The notes under the pieces are model-generated. The model was not told the DNA's origin. It worked only from the letters and a program-made list of their open reading frames with translations, and did no database searches. Source: Clostridia bacterium (GTDB lineage: Bacteria; Bacillota; Clostridia; Christensenellales; Borkfalkiaceae). Taken from it: a stretch of DNA of 11,053 bases. Positions 1 to 6,599 of the stretch are shown one piece after another. Each line of letters begins with the position of its first letter. Position 1 is the stretch's first letter. The stretch is taken from NCBI GenBank assembly GCA_017616925.1, contig JAFZXG010000152.1, positions 1 to 11,053 of the forward strand. The letters run 5' to 3'. The position numbers were made by a program, and so were the translations under genes.

Positions 1-238
1 TGCCGAGGACGATAAGGAAAATAAGCGCGCCCCAGATCGCTACGGTCAGGATGATAACGAGAATAACGAGTACCCACGCCCAACCGAATTGTTGACCGGA
101 AAGTTGCCTGCCGTAAACTTCAAAATTGAAAATCTGACCTATTCCCAGAAAAATGTTGGAAATGATCTGCCAGATGCCGCCGAGCATCTGTTTCATGAAC
201 ATTAAGAACCAGTTTCTGAAATTATCGAAATATATCAT
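1..238 (-). CDS. Hypothetical membrane protein, N-terminal part only
   Basis: This reading frame starts at ATG 238 and runs off the left edge, so only the first 79 residues are visible. The start is supported by an AGGA ribosome binding site eight bases upstream. The N-terminus (MIYFDNFRNWFLMFMKQMLG) is rich in aromatic and hydrophobic residues and looks amphipathic or membrane-associated. A polar stretch around residues 38-50 follows, then a strong transmembrane segment at about residues 53-79. There is no cleavable signal peptide of the usual kind and I recognise no family. It lies downstream of the signal peptidase gene on the same strand, separated by about 110 bases that include a GC hairpin, so it may or may not be co-transcribed. 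Its position suggests an envelope role, but this is inference from context only. Confidence 0.7.
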   Translation of the reverse strand, partial: MIYFDNFRNWFLMFMKQMLGGIWQIISNIFLGIGQIFNFEVYGRQLSGQQFGWAWVLVILVIILTVAIWGALIFLIVLG

Positions 239-259
239 CGTTTAATCCTGTTTTTTATA

Positions 260-293
260 AAAAGAGACTCCGCGCGCGCACAAGGCGCGCGCG
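260..293 (-). terminator. Probable intrinsic terminator after the signal peptidase gene
   Basis: A perfect 9-bp GC-only inverted repeat (271-279 with 285-293, loop 280-284) lies about 57 bases past the stop codon of the signal peptidase gene. On the minus strand it is followed, after a seven-base gap, by a run of Ts (about 260-264). The gap makes it weaker than a textbook terminator. It could instead be a 5' leader hairpin of the next gene (1-238). Confidence 0.5.
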
Positions 294-350
294 ATCATCT
301 TGAAATTTCGTATTTTAAGTTGGGTTTCAGGCTTTAAGTAAGCGACGGAA

Positions 351-1124
351 TTATTCTTCCGTACCGCCCTGACCTTCGGTGTTTTCGGTCGTTTCGGTCG
401 CGGTCGGTTCTACGGTCTCGTCTGCACTCTTTTCTTCGGTATCTACCGCAAGAGAACGCTTGTACTCTTCTATCGCCTGACGACGTATCTCGTCTTTCTC
501 TTCGTCCGAAAGTTCCTTCTGTTTGTCCTTTCCCTTGATTCTGACCGCCATAACAATGAAACGGACGATCTCGAAAACGAACAACGCAATAAGCGGAAGG
601 ATCACGCACACCAAAAATCCGACTCTGCCCTGAATAAAACTTATAACCCCGCCTAAACCGTGGATCTGCGTGTCGCCTTCGTGCCAGGTACAGACGATAT
701 CGTTCAGGTAAATTGATCCCGGATCTTCCGTTGCACCTTCTTTATCACCTTTCGTGTAGAACTGATAATTCTCACCGCTATGCTCGATACTTACTATACG
801 GTGGGTGTTAAGTTCTTTAACACCGTCGCCGTTAAGATCGACGTAGAAAGTGATAATGTCGCCTTCCTGCAGCGCTTTCTTCTCTTCGTCCGAAAGCGTG
901 GTCCCGACGATCATGTCGCCTTTCATTATGGTCGGCTCCATTGAATCCGTCTTTACGGTTAGTATGACCTTGTTTCCGAGCGTCGATATGCCGTATTTGT
1001 TCGACGTGGACGTGAAAGCGAAGATCATCGTGACGAAAGCGAACGCAAGAAAGATCCATAATATCACGTTAAGAACGATCTTAAGGGCTTTATTCGGTTT
1101 TTTGTTCTCTTGTGAATTGCTCAT
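351..1124 (-). CDS. sipW: SipW/ER-type signal peptidase I
   Basis: A 257-residue membrane-bound serine protease that would remove signal peptides from exported proteins at the outer face of the membrane. Transmembrane segments lie at about residues 15-37 and 168-195. The catalytic serine is in the box TDSMEPTI (Ser61). The second catalytic position is His108 in NTHRIV rather than lysine, which marks the ER/archaeal/SipW type. An acidic box follows (TKGD, Asp127, then EDP at 133-135). The cytoplasmic C-terminal tail from about residue 196 is highly charged and ends in a Thr/Glu-rich stretch. The start is ATG 1124 with GGAG upstream. In Bacillus, SipW processes TasA and TapA, and the two genes read toward this one encode TasA-like proteins. 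It has its own promoter and is cut off from the upstream operon by a strong terminator. The family call is firm; the substrate assignment is inferred from context. Confidence 0.93.
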   Translation of the reverse strand: MSNSQENKKPNKALKIVLNVILWIFLAFAFVTMIFAFTSTSNKYGISTLGNKVILTVKTDSMEPTIMKGDMIVGTTLSDEEKKALQEGDIITFYVDLNGDGVKELNTHRIVSIEHSGENYQFYTKGDKEGATEDPGSIYLNDIVCTWHEGDTQIHGLGGVISFIQGRVGFLVCVILPLIALFVFEIVRFIVMAVRIKGKDKQKELSDEEKDEIRRQAIEEYKRSLAVDTEEKSADETVEPTATETTENTEGQGGTEE

Positions 1125-1207
1125 TTTGGTTATTACTCCGTAAATAGTTTGTGTAAGTACGGGGAATTTACCTTTTTTTATAAATACCCACTATAACACT
1201 ATTATGC

Positions 1208-1236
1208 ATTATAACACAAATTACCTATTATATCAA
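1208..1236 (-). promoter_or_regulatory. Sigma-A promoter of the signal peptidase gene
   Basis: On the minus strand, TTGATA (1231-1236) and TATAAT (1208-1213) are separated by exactly 17 bases. Transcription would start near 1201, giving a leader of about 75 bases before ATG 1124. The promoter sits just past the terminator of the TasA-like gene, so the peptidase can be made without the upstream operon. Confidence 0.8.
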
Positions 1237-1254
1237 TAACCTGTAAGTATTTTT

Positions 1255-1298
1255 TAAAAAATTTTACGCTTTCGGGCGTTTCCGCCCGAAAGCGTAAA
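1255..1298 (-). terminator. Strong intrinsic terminator of the TasA-like operon
   Basis: A perfect 16-bp stem (1263-1278 with 1283-1298) with a four-base loop is followed on the minus strand by a run of six Ts. It lies about 47 bases past the TAA of the TasA-like gene. The stem is long and GC-rich at its top. The plus-strand side has no comparable T run. Confidence 0.88.
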
Positions 1299-1344
1299 TG
1301 CTTTTCGTTGATAGATTGTTATTTCAATTTATCAGCCCGTTTGA

Positions 1345-2553
1345 TTAGGGAGCAGGAGCAAGATGAACGGTATTCGTTCTGTAAACGTTGCCCTTTACGG
1401 TGGTTACCAAGCAGTAGAAGTCGCCTTCAGCGGCAGCGGTATAAGTATACGCGTTGTTCGTTCCTGCCGCAGCCGAACCGTCTGCCGCGTTCTTCCACGC
1501 GAACGTCTTAGCAGTTTCAAGGTTTGCAATAGTTCCGGTCGTGGTGTCGGATAACGTTACCGTACCGACAAGGTTCGAAGCGGTAGCCACAGCCGCAGCG
1601 GTAGAACCGATGTTCGTCACGCCCGTGCCTTCACCAATGGTGAATCCGAGATCGAGTCTCCAGTCGGCGTTCAAAGCTGCGAACGTATCGGTCGTGCATT
1701 CCGTATCTTCGCCTTCAAGCCACAGACGGATGGTGATCTTATAACGCTGCGTGGTACCGGAAGCAAGCGAAGTAGCGACAGTAGCGGCAGGATTGTAAGT
1801 AGTGGTAGAACCACCTGCACCGTAAGCCAAAGCCGCTGTAGTAGAAGTACTGTTTACTGCCTTACCGGGTTCTTGGTTCGTAGCATCAGCAATCGTAAGT
1901 ATGGTCTTTAAATCGGTCGAAGCAATAGCGGAAGCCGCAGCAGTTTCAGCATCAACGGTCTGAACGAACATACCGACTCTCCACGCCTTTACCGTGGTGG
2001 TCATACCGGTGTAAAGCAAGTTGCATTTATCCATGTAAACGTTTCTTGCAGCCGCGTCGGTGTTGGTCGCTTTAAGATAGAACACGTAGTCGATATAGCC
2101 GTAAACGACGTTGGACGAAGTGATCGGAGTCTCTACACCGTAGTTAGTCTGGAAAGCCGCGTCGTAGTTGGTCTTGCCGGCGCTGGCGTTAGCCAAAGAA
2201 GTCGCTTCACCGTAAGCGGTATATTCTTCTTCTATAGCGTCGCCTTCAGCGTCAACGTTGCTCGTCGCCGTATAGTAGTAGTTGATACCGTTTATCGTGG
2301 AAACAGGTTCGAGAACGCCCGTACGGGTCTGATCCAACGAGTTAATGTACGCGGTATCGGTATTACCTTCTTTAGCGTCGGACGCAAGCGGGGCAATCGT
2401 GATGTTGCTGCTGACTCTGGTCTTAACTTCCATACCGGTCACGGATACCTTGTTGTTCATCGAGAACCATGCGAAAGTCGAGGTTCCGAGAAGTGCTGCC
2501 GTAATGACGAGCATTACGAACGTGGGGATAAGTTTCCTGAGTGATCTTTTCAT
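1345..2553 (-). CDS. Secreted TasA/camelysin-like surface protein with C-terminal Ig-like module
   Basis: A 402-residue exported protein. The N-terminus has a short basic region (MKRSLRK), a hydrophobic core to about residue 24, and then STFAWFS, the AWF-type context typical of SipW-dependent precursors of the TasA/camelysin group. The middle is Ala/Thr/Ser-rich. A motif WLEGEDTEC at 278-286 is shared with the C-terminal end of the upstream gene product. After a Gly/Ala/Thr linker, about residues 330-398 resemble an Ig-like fold, with FAWKNA (Trp353) and a GDFYCLV strand (Cys381); the usual first Cys of a disulfide is missing. The start ATG 2553 has an AAAGGAG site ten bases upstream. It is the last gene of the riboswitch-controlled operon and has its own terminator. 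The likely role is a cell-surface or biofilm-matrix fibre subunit processed by the neighbouring SipW. The export call is firm, the TasA-like call fairly firm, and fibre formation is inferred. Confidence 0.8.
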   Translation of the reverse strand: MKRSLRKLIPTFVMLVITAALLGTSTFAWFSMNNKVSVTGMEVKTRVSSNITIAPLASDAKEGNTDTAYINSLDQTRTGVLEPVSTINGINYYYTATSNVDAEGDAIEEEYTAYGEATSLANASAGKTNYDAAFQTNYGVETPITSSNVVYGYIDYVFYLKATNTDAAARNVYMDKCNLLYTGMTTTVKAWRVGMFVQTVDAETAAASAIASTDLKTILTIADATNQEPGKAVNSTSTTAALAYGAGGSTTTYNPAATVATSLASGTTQRYKITIRLWLEGEDTECTTDTFAALNADWRLDLGFTIGEGTGVTNIGSTAAAVATASNLVGTVTLSDTTTGTIANLETAKTFAWKNAADGSAAAGTNNAYTYTAAAEGDFYCLVTTVKGNVYRTNTVHLAPAP

Positions 2554-2599
2554 TTTCGAAAATCTCCTTTAAAAAATTTTTTTCTTTTTTTATAATTTC

Positions 2600-2627
2600 G
2601 GTCAGCCTTGCGGCTATCCGCTATTAC
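2600..2627 (-). other. GNRA-capped hairpin in the leader of the TasA-like gene
   Basis: In the 84-base gap before the TasA-like gene, the minus strand reads AGCC-GCAA-GGCT, flanked by CGG and CCG that can pair across a 2x2 internal loop. No U tract follows directly, so it is not a normal terminator. No clear promoter is visible in this gap, so the gene is probably read from the upstream promoter. A stabilising or processing hairpin that raises the level of the last gene is possible but untested. Confidence 0.4.
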
Positions 2628-2637
2628 CTGTTATTCG

Positions 2638-3423
2638 TTACGGCGTAGGTTCGGTCACGGGCTTTGCCTCGATATTCATATCGAACTTTATCTTGCCGTT
2701 TATCACGCTGTCCGTACAGTCTTCGTCATCGCCCTCAAGCCACACAACTGCGGTAAACCTTACGTATTCTCCTACTTCGACTCTGGCTACGGTGTCCGCA
2801 CAGACGAGATACACTCCCGCGAACGATTCGTCGCAATAGTGGGTTTCCTTACCGCCGCCGTCCGATCTTGCCTTGGCGTAATCTTTATATACCCCGTCCA
2901 CGTACAGTCTTACACGCATCGCCTCGTCCAAGTGGTTGGTTACGTTGTTGAAAGTCAGTTCGTAGTACATCGCCGTCGCAACGCTGCCCACGTTCTTGCA
3001 GTAGAACGTATAAGCCAGATAGTTTTCGCCGTTATGCGCTCCGTTTATCGAATCGACGTTCGCGGGAATTATATCTCCGCAAATATTCGATATCGCTACC
3101 TGCTGATCGTTCGTCAGTCTCGAACTTCTGGTGTTGAAGTCCGGCGTCTCGCACAACGTTATCGCGAAAGTCGCGTCCGGATTGTCTATCGCTACCGAAA
3201 ATCTTCCGGTCCTGTTATAGAGAAGCGAGAACGAGTACGCCATCATCAGAAACGCCGTGCCTATCGCGACGCCTATCAGGATCAACCTTTTGATGACGCG
3301 GAAGTTCATTACTTCCGATGCGCGCCGTCTTAACGCCGGCTTGCTGCGCTTTTGCCCGTTCGCGTTCGCGTCGTCGCTGCTTTTATCCGCTACGAACTGA
3401 AGAGTCCTTTTTCTGAGTTTCAT
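2638..3423 (-). CDS. Membrane-anchored TasA/camelysin-like surface protein
   Basis: A 261-residue protein with a long, very basic cytoplasmic N-terminus (residues 1-45, many Arg/Lys), one transmembrane segment at about 46-68, and an extracytoplasmic beta-rich domain. Segments such as NGENYLAYTFYCKNVG (131-146), DEAMRVRLYVDG (166-177) and VVWLEGDDEDC (226-236) match a recurring layout I know from clostridial proteins encoded beside SipW genes. The WLEG(D/E)D...C motif and the residues after it (KIKFDMNIEA) are shared with the larger TasA-like protein downstream, so the two are likely distant paralogues. There is no AWF cleavage context, so it may keep its anchor and act as an assembly base, comparable in position only to TapA. 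Its ATG overlaps the stop of the upstream gene as ATGA, implying translational coupling. A surface role is well supported; the base or nucleator role is inferred. Confidence 0.72.
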   Translation of the reverse strand: MKLRKRTLQFVADKSSDDANANGQKRSKPALRRRASEVMNFRVIKRLILIGVAIGTAFLMMAYSFSLLYNRTGRFSVAIDNPDATFAITLCETPDFNTRSSRLTNDQQVAISNICGDIIPANVDSINGAHNGENYLAYTFYCKNVGSVATAMYYELTFNNVTNHLDEAMRVRLYVDGVYKDYAKARSDGGGKETHYCDESFAGVYLVCADTVARVEVGEYVRFTAVVWLEGDDEDCTDSVINGKIKFDMNIEAKPVTEPTP

Positions 3424-4205
3424 AAGGCACGCTCTCCGTCCGATATAATTTCTTTAAGTTCTCCGCCGCCCTTTCTGAAGTTAAACTGTCCCGCGTAATC
3501 GTCGGACGGCATTATTCCGAAACATTCCGCCGCCGTGGCGTCTCTTATCAGTTCGTCGTCTTTTACTCCGCAAAGAACGGTGGAAACTCTTAACGATCTT
3601 AATAGCCCCGTAAGTGCGGTAAACAAACCTTCTTTGTTTCTGTCCTTTAATCTTGCGGTCATGTCGGGCGATAAAAACGCGTAATCTACGGTAACTTTCA
3701 TTAAAGACGACAGCGACTGTTCACCGTCAAAACCGTTCACCGCGACGGGAAATCCCATCCCGCGTGCTTCGGCAACGCCTTCGGCGACTTTCTCCCCGCC
3801 GTCTTTAAGCCGCTCTTCGTCTATCACGAGACAGACGCTTTCGGGCTTTACGGACTCGTTTAAGAGTTCTCCGAGATCCTTCGCTACGTCGCCCGATAAA
3901 AACGAACTCGTTATTTCCGCGGTAACGAACGATACTCTTACGTCGTGTTTTTCAAGTTCGTTAAGTACCCGTATCGCGTTCGCTATCGAAGAGAGAGAAA
4001 ATCTCCTGCCGATCTCGCTTTTATCTATCGAGCCTTTGTATCCGGTGATCACCCCCGTCGCCGACGTGAACACTTCCGTTTCCGTAAACAGCGCGGTCGG
4101 TATATCGCCGTATCCGTCGTATATGCCGTGATATTTTCTGTGTAAGGGCTCTATTCCTGACGATAACGTTTCAGCGATTATGTTCGATATCACTTCTTCC
4201 GCCAT
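3420..4205 (-). CDS. Degenerate, catalytically dead EAL-fold protein
   Basis: A 261-residue soluble protein whose layout follows the EAL phosphodiesterase domain while its catalytic residues are gone. The opening region YHGIYDG...PTALF (25-40) aligns with the EAL start, with Thr37-Ala-Leu in place of Glu-Ala-Leu. VCLVIDE (125-131) replaces the L-E-I-T-E strand. The double-Asp motif becomes VNGFD (156-160). VDYAFLSPD (173-181) lacks the catalytic Lys. LCGVK (211-215) replaces A-E-G-V-E. The final Gln-Gly is not evident. It should therefore not hydrolyse c-di-GMP and may bind it or a partner protein. It is the first gene behind a c-di-GMP riboswitch and overlaps the next gene by four bases (ATGA). 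The ribosome binding site AGGGAAG (4210-4216) lies four bases before ATG 4205. The alignment was made by eye. The dead-EAL call is moderately strong; the receptor role is inference. Confidence 0.72.
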   Translation of the reverse strand: MAEEVISNIIAETLSSGIEPLHRKYHGIYDGYGDIPTALFTETEVFTSATGVITGYKGSIDKSEIGRRFSLSSIANAIRVLNELEKHDVRVSFVTAEITSSFLSGDVAKDLGELLNESVKPESVCLVIDEERLKDGGEKVAEGVAEARGMGFPVAVNGFDGEQSLSSLMKVTVDYAFLSPDMTARLKDRNKEGLFTALTGLLRSLRVSTVLCGVKDDELIRDATAAECFGIMPSDDYAGQFNFRKGGGELKEIISDGERAL

Positions 4206-4222
4206 AACACTTCCCTAAACAT

Positions 4223-4264
4223 AAAAAAAGTTGCAAGCCGTCCTTTTCGGACTGATTTGCAACT
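4223..4264 (-). terminator. Riboswitch expression platform: intrinsic terminator
   Basis: On the minus strand, AGTTGCAA (4257-4264) pairs with TTGCAACT (4229-4236). An inner GTCC/GGAC stem (4249-4252 with 4240-4243) is closed by a GAAAA loop, and seven Us follow (4223-4229). The 5' arm contains the TTGC that forms the 3' strand of the aptamer closing helix, so the two structures exclude each other. Since there is no separate anti-terminator, ligand binding should block the terminator, predicting an ON switch. Confidence 0.88.
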
Positions 4265-4325
4265 GGCTGGCTTTTAAAAACCCCTATAGCTTTGCGTCGC
4301 TGCCTTTCGACAGTTTTGCCGATAA
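4256..4325 (-). ncRNA. Class I cyclic-di-GMP riboswitch aptamer (GEMM-I)
   Basis: The minus strand carries the class I core in order. GGCAAA (4320-4315) comes first. It is followed by a P2 stem CTGTC/GGCAG capped by a GAAA tetraloop (4305-4308), the hallmark GACGCAAAG (4298-4290), a P3 arm opening GCTATAGG and closing with AGC, and then CAGTTGC (4265-4259) as the 3' strand. By the known Vibrio Vc2 structure, the first G of GGCAAA and the A of GACGCA are the ligand-contacting and stacking bases. Both are kept, which favours c-di-GMP over the cGAMP-type variant (G to A at that position). It lies directly before a terminator and the first gene of the TasA-like operon. The terminator overlap suggests activation by c-di-GMP. 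Confidence 0.92.
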
Positions 4326-4343
4326 AATCTTATTTTCGCTATT

Positions 4344-4372
4344 ATTATATGCGATGGTTTTCCGTTTGTCAA
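4344..4372 (-). promoter_or_regulatory. Consensus sigma-A promoter of the riboswitch operon
   Basis: On the minus strand, TTGACA (4367-4372) and TATAAT (4344-4349) both match consensus exactly, with a 17-base spacer. Transcription would start near 4337, about 15 bases before the riboswitch core, so the RNA is almost nothing but aptamer, terminator and ribosome binding site. Such a strong promoter implies that control lies mainly at the riboswitch. Confidence 0.92.
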
Positions 4373-4383
4373 GCGTTTAATCG

Positions 4384-4426
4384 AATTTTTTTAAATTTTT
4401 TTCAAATTTTTACAAAAAATTTTTTT
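4384..4426 (-). promoter_or_regulatory. Phased A/T tracts upstream of the riboswitch promoter
   Basis: Homopolymer tracts on the plus strand, T7 at 4386-4392, T7 at 4396-4402, T5 at 4407-4411 and A6T7 at 4414-4426, repeat at about one helical turn for the first three. They sit immediately upstream of the -35 on the minus strand. This pattern is typical of UP elements and intrinsically curved DNA. No good GC-rich terminator for the EIIC-EAL gene (stop at 4468) is visible here, so these tracts may also weakly stop that transcript. Confidence 0.6.
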
Positions 4427-4467
4427 GACAGCCCGAAAACCGTGATTTTTACAGGGGATTTTATGTC

Positions 4468-6597
4468 TTATTCTCCCTTTTTCTCGTCAAGAAACACCGC
4501 GGGCGAGTATAAATATCCTTGATAACGGTCGCAACCGACGGCATGCAACGCCTCTTTTATCTCTTCGGTCTCGACGTATTCGGCAAGCACCGAAATATTA
4601 AGCGTCGACGCAAGCCCCGTTATAGATTGTATGATCTCGCGACAGTTTTTATTATTGTTGAGTCCTTTTACCAGCGAACCGTCGAGTTTAAGTTCGTCGA
4701 ACAGATTATCCTTTAAATACTGTATCGACGTGCTGCCCATCGAAAAGTCGTCAATAGATAGTTCCACGCCCATTTCGCGCAGCCCTTTAAGGATCGAAAG
4801 CGATTCTTCGTTTAAGGAAAGCGCCGCCTGTTCGGTTATCTCGATACACAGTTTAAGCCCTTCGGTCTTGCCTTCGTCTTCAAGACCTTTTACGTACTGC
4901 AAAAATCTCTGCGTGACGACCGTCGTCCCCGTCACGTTCACCGAAAGTTTTATCCCTTCGCCGAACTTCGCGTATATTTCTTCTTTATCGTTTAACGCGT
5001 GCGCGAGAATATATTCTTCGAATTCGGGCAGAAATCCCCCTTCATCCGCGAGTTTGATGACAAGCGGCGGGTAGATAAACCCGTTTAATCTGTGTTCGTA
5101 CCGCATAAGCGTTTCCACGCCTATGCACTTCCCCGAATAGTCGTACTGCGGCTGGTAGGCAAGTTTTATCGCGCCCGTCTTTAACCCGTGCTTTACGTCC
5201 GCGCAAAGCGACTTCGCGAAATCGCCGTAAACGTTGCCGAGAGACGTGATCGATACCGTATTAAGTTCGGTTTCGTTCTTGCGGAAATAGTCCAGAAAAC
5301 TCTTGTATTCGTTCTTAAGGCTTTCGTCCGACTGCCTGTCGAGTATCTTCAAAAACGGCAGATAAATAAGAACGCCCAAAATAAGATTGAACAACTGTAA
5401 AAGCGCGCCCGCGAACGATCCCGTCGCCGTATATCCGCCGAGAATTATAGGCGTGGTCCACTGTACGCTGCTCGTTATCATAGGCACGATCCCCGTCGAG
5501 ATCGCTATGTAAGACGTCGAATAGCATACGAGCGGCACGGTCAGGAAAGGTATAAGCATTACGGGGTTAAACACTATCGGCAGCCCGAATACCATAAGTT
5601 CGTTTATGTTGAACACCATGGAAAACGCCGCCGTGTAACCGAGTCCCCTTCTGGCGCGGTTTTTAGAAAAGATCACTATCGCGATAAGAAGGCATATCGT
5701 AGCCCCGCAACCGCCCATAAGCACGAAACAGTCGAAAAATTCCTTGGTAAGAACTTCGGTGGGAACTGCCGCCGCCTGATTCACGGCGAGATTCGGCGCG
5801 AAATAGGTCTGCATGACCGTTTCTAACGTGTCGCTCCCGTGTATACCGAAAAACCACAGCACAGACGAAAGCAGGACGAATATGAAACCCTTAAAGAATC
5901 CGTCGGGAATATGCGCGAACAGTCTGTCGAACGCCGCCGCAAGCAACGCCCTGAACGAGTCCACGTCGAATATCGCGATAACGATAAGGTTCACGACCGC
6001 GAATATAAGCGCAACTAAAAGTATGGGCAGAAGCGTCGAAAGCATCCTGTTGAACTCCCTGTCCGCACCAGCCGAGAGCAGATAGCGTTTGCGTTTTCTT
6101 AACAGCCTGTCGAAGAAAAGATACAGCGCCGACGCTCCGAGTCCCGTGATTATCGCAAGGAACATCGATTTCGGCCCCATGTTTTCCAGCCCGAAATTCA
6201 CGCCCCACTCTTCTTCGGTGAGATACGCGCCCGCCATAAGAAAGAACGATATCAGCGCGGCGATTATCGCCCCGCCGCTTACCGCCTGCGGATCGGCTTT
6301 TATCTTCATATACGATCTGCTTATCGAAAAGGTCATGTATATCGACAGCACGCCGAAAGTCGCCTTGTTCACGAAGTTCGACAGTTTGGCGATAAACCCG
6401 TCTAAAAACGTGTTTATAAAAGTCTGGTAGCCTTCTATCGGAAACTGGTTTATTACGAGCGCGAACGCCCCGATAATAAGCACGGGGATCATATTGACGA
6501 GCCCGCTCCTTATAGAACGGACGATCGTCGATTGCTCGATCCTGTGTATGAACGACTCTTCCCCCGCCGTTTTTAACGTAACTTTACTTTCACTCAT
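4468..6597 (-). CDS. PTS EIIC (cellobiose/lactose type) fused to an EAL c-di-GMP phosphodiesterase
   Basis: A 709-residue fusion. Residues about 20-420 form a multi-span EIIC sugar permease domain of the Lac/cellobiose family. The conserved substrate-site elements are present: GIHGSD (His253) and NINELMVFGLP (330-340, Glu333). After a linker, residues about 455-705 are an EAL domain with an apparently complete active site: ETLMR (Glu495), SVNV (Asn554), EITE (Glu586), DDF (Asp616/617), LKLD (Lys637), AEYVE (Glu673) and YQG (Gln693). It should linearise c-di-GMP to pGpG at the cytoplasmic face. No EIIA, EIIB or HPr gene lies nearby, so the EIIC part may sense a sugar rather than carry it for metabolism. 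ATG 6597 follows AGAAG, a weak ribosome binding site, in a hairpin-bearing leader. It is divergent from a diguanylate cyclase gene. The domain calls are firm; sugar control of the phosphodiesterase is inference. Confidence 0.92.
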   Translation of the reverse strand: MSESKVTLKTAGEESFIHRIEQSTIVRSIRSGLVNMIPVLIIGAFALVINQFPIEGYQTFINTFLDGFIAKLSNFVNKATFGVLSIYMTFSISRSYMKIKADPQAVSGGAIIAALISFFLMAGAYLTEEEWGVNFGLENMGPKSMFLAIITGLGASALYLFFDRLLRKRKRYLLSAGADREFNRMLSTLLPILLVALIFAVVNLIVIAIFDVDSFRALLAAAFDRLFAHIPDGFFKGFIFVLLSSVLWFFGIHGSDTLETVMQTYFAPNLAVNQAAAVPTEVLTKEFFDCFVLMGGCGATICLLIAIVIFSKNRARRGLGYTAAFSMVFNINELMVFGLPIVFNPVMLIPFLTVPLVCYSTSYIAISTGIVPMITSSVQWTTPIILGGYTATGSFAGALLQLFNLILGVLIYLPFLKILDRQSDESLKNEYKSFLDYFRKNETELNTVSITSLGNVYGDFAKSLCADVKHGLKTGAIKLAYQPQYDYSGKCIGVETLMRYEHRLNGFIYPPLVIKLADEGGFLPEFEEYILAHALNDKEEIYAKFGEGIKLSVNVTGTTVVTQRFLQYVKGLEDEGKTEGLKLCIEITEQAALSLNEESLSILKGLREMGVELSIDDFSMGSTSIQYLKDNLFDELKLDGSLVKGLNNNKNCREIIQSITGLASTLNISVLAEYVETEEIKEALHAVGCDRYQGYLYSPAVFLDEKKGE

Positions 6598-6599
6598 AT

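Noticed and set aside
850..1143. Plus-strand open frame opposite the signal peptidase gene
   Set aside because: The minus-strand frame has catalytic motifs, promoter and ribosome binding site; the plus frame has none.
2554..2637. A riboswitch before the TasA-like gene
   Set aside because: Only a small GNRA hairpin is present; no GACGCAAAG core and too little sequence for a known class.
2608..3333. A 241-residue plus-strand open frame
   Set aside because: It is antisense to the anchored TasA-like gene, has Arg/Val/Tyr-rich composition typical of a shadow frame, no ribosome binding site and no recognisable domain.
4292..4522. Plus-strand open frame across the riboswitch and promoter
   Set aside because: It runs through the antisense of the aptamer, the A/T tracts and the end of the EAL gene, with no ribosome binding site.
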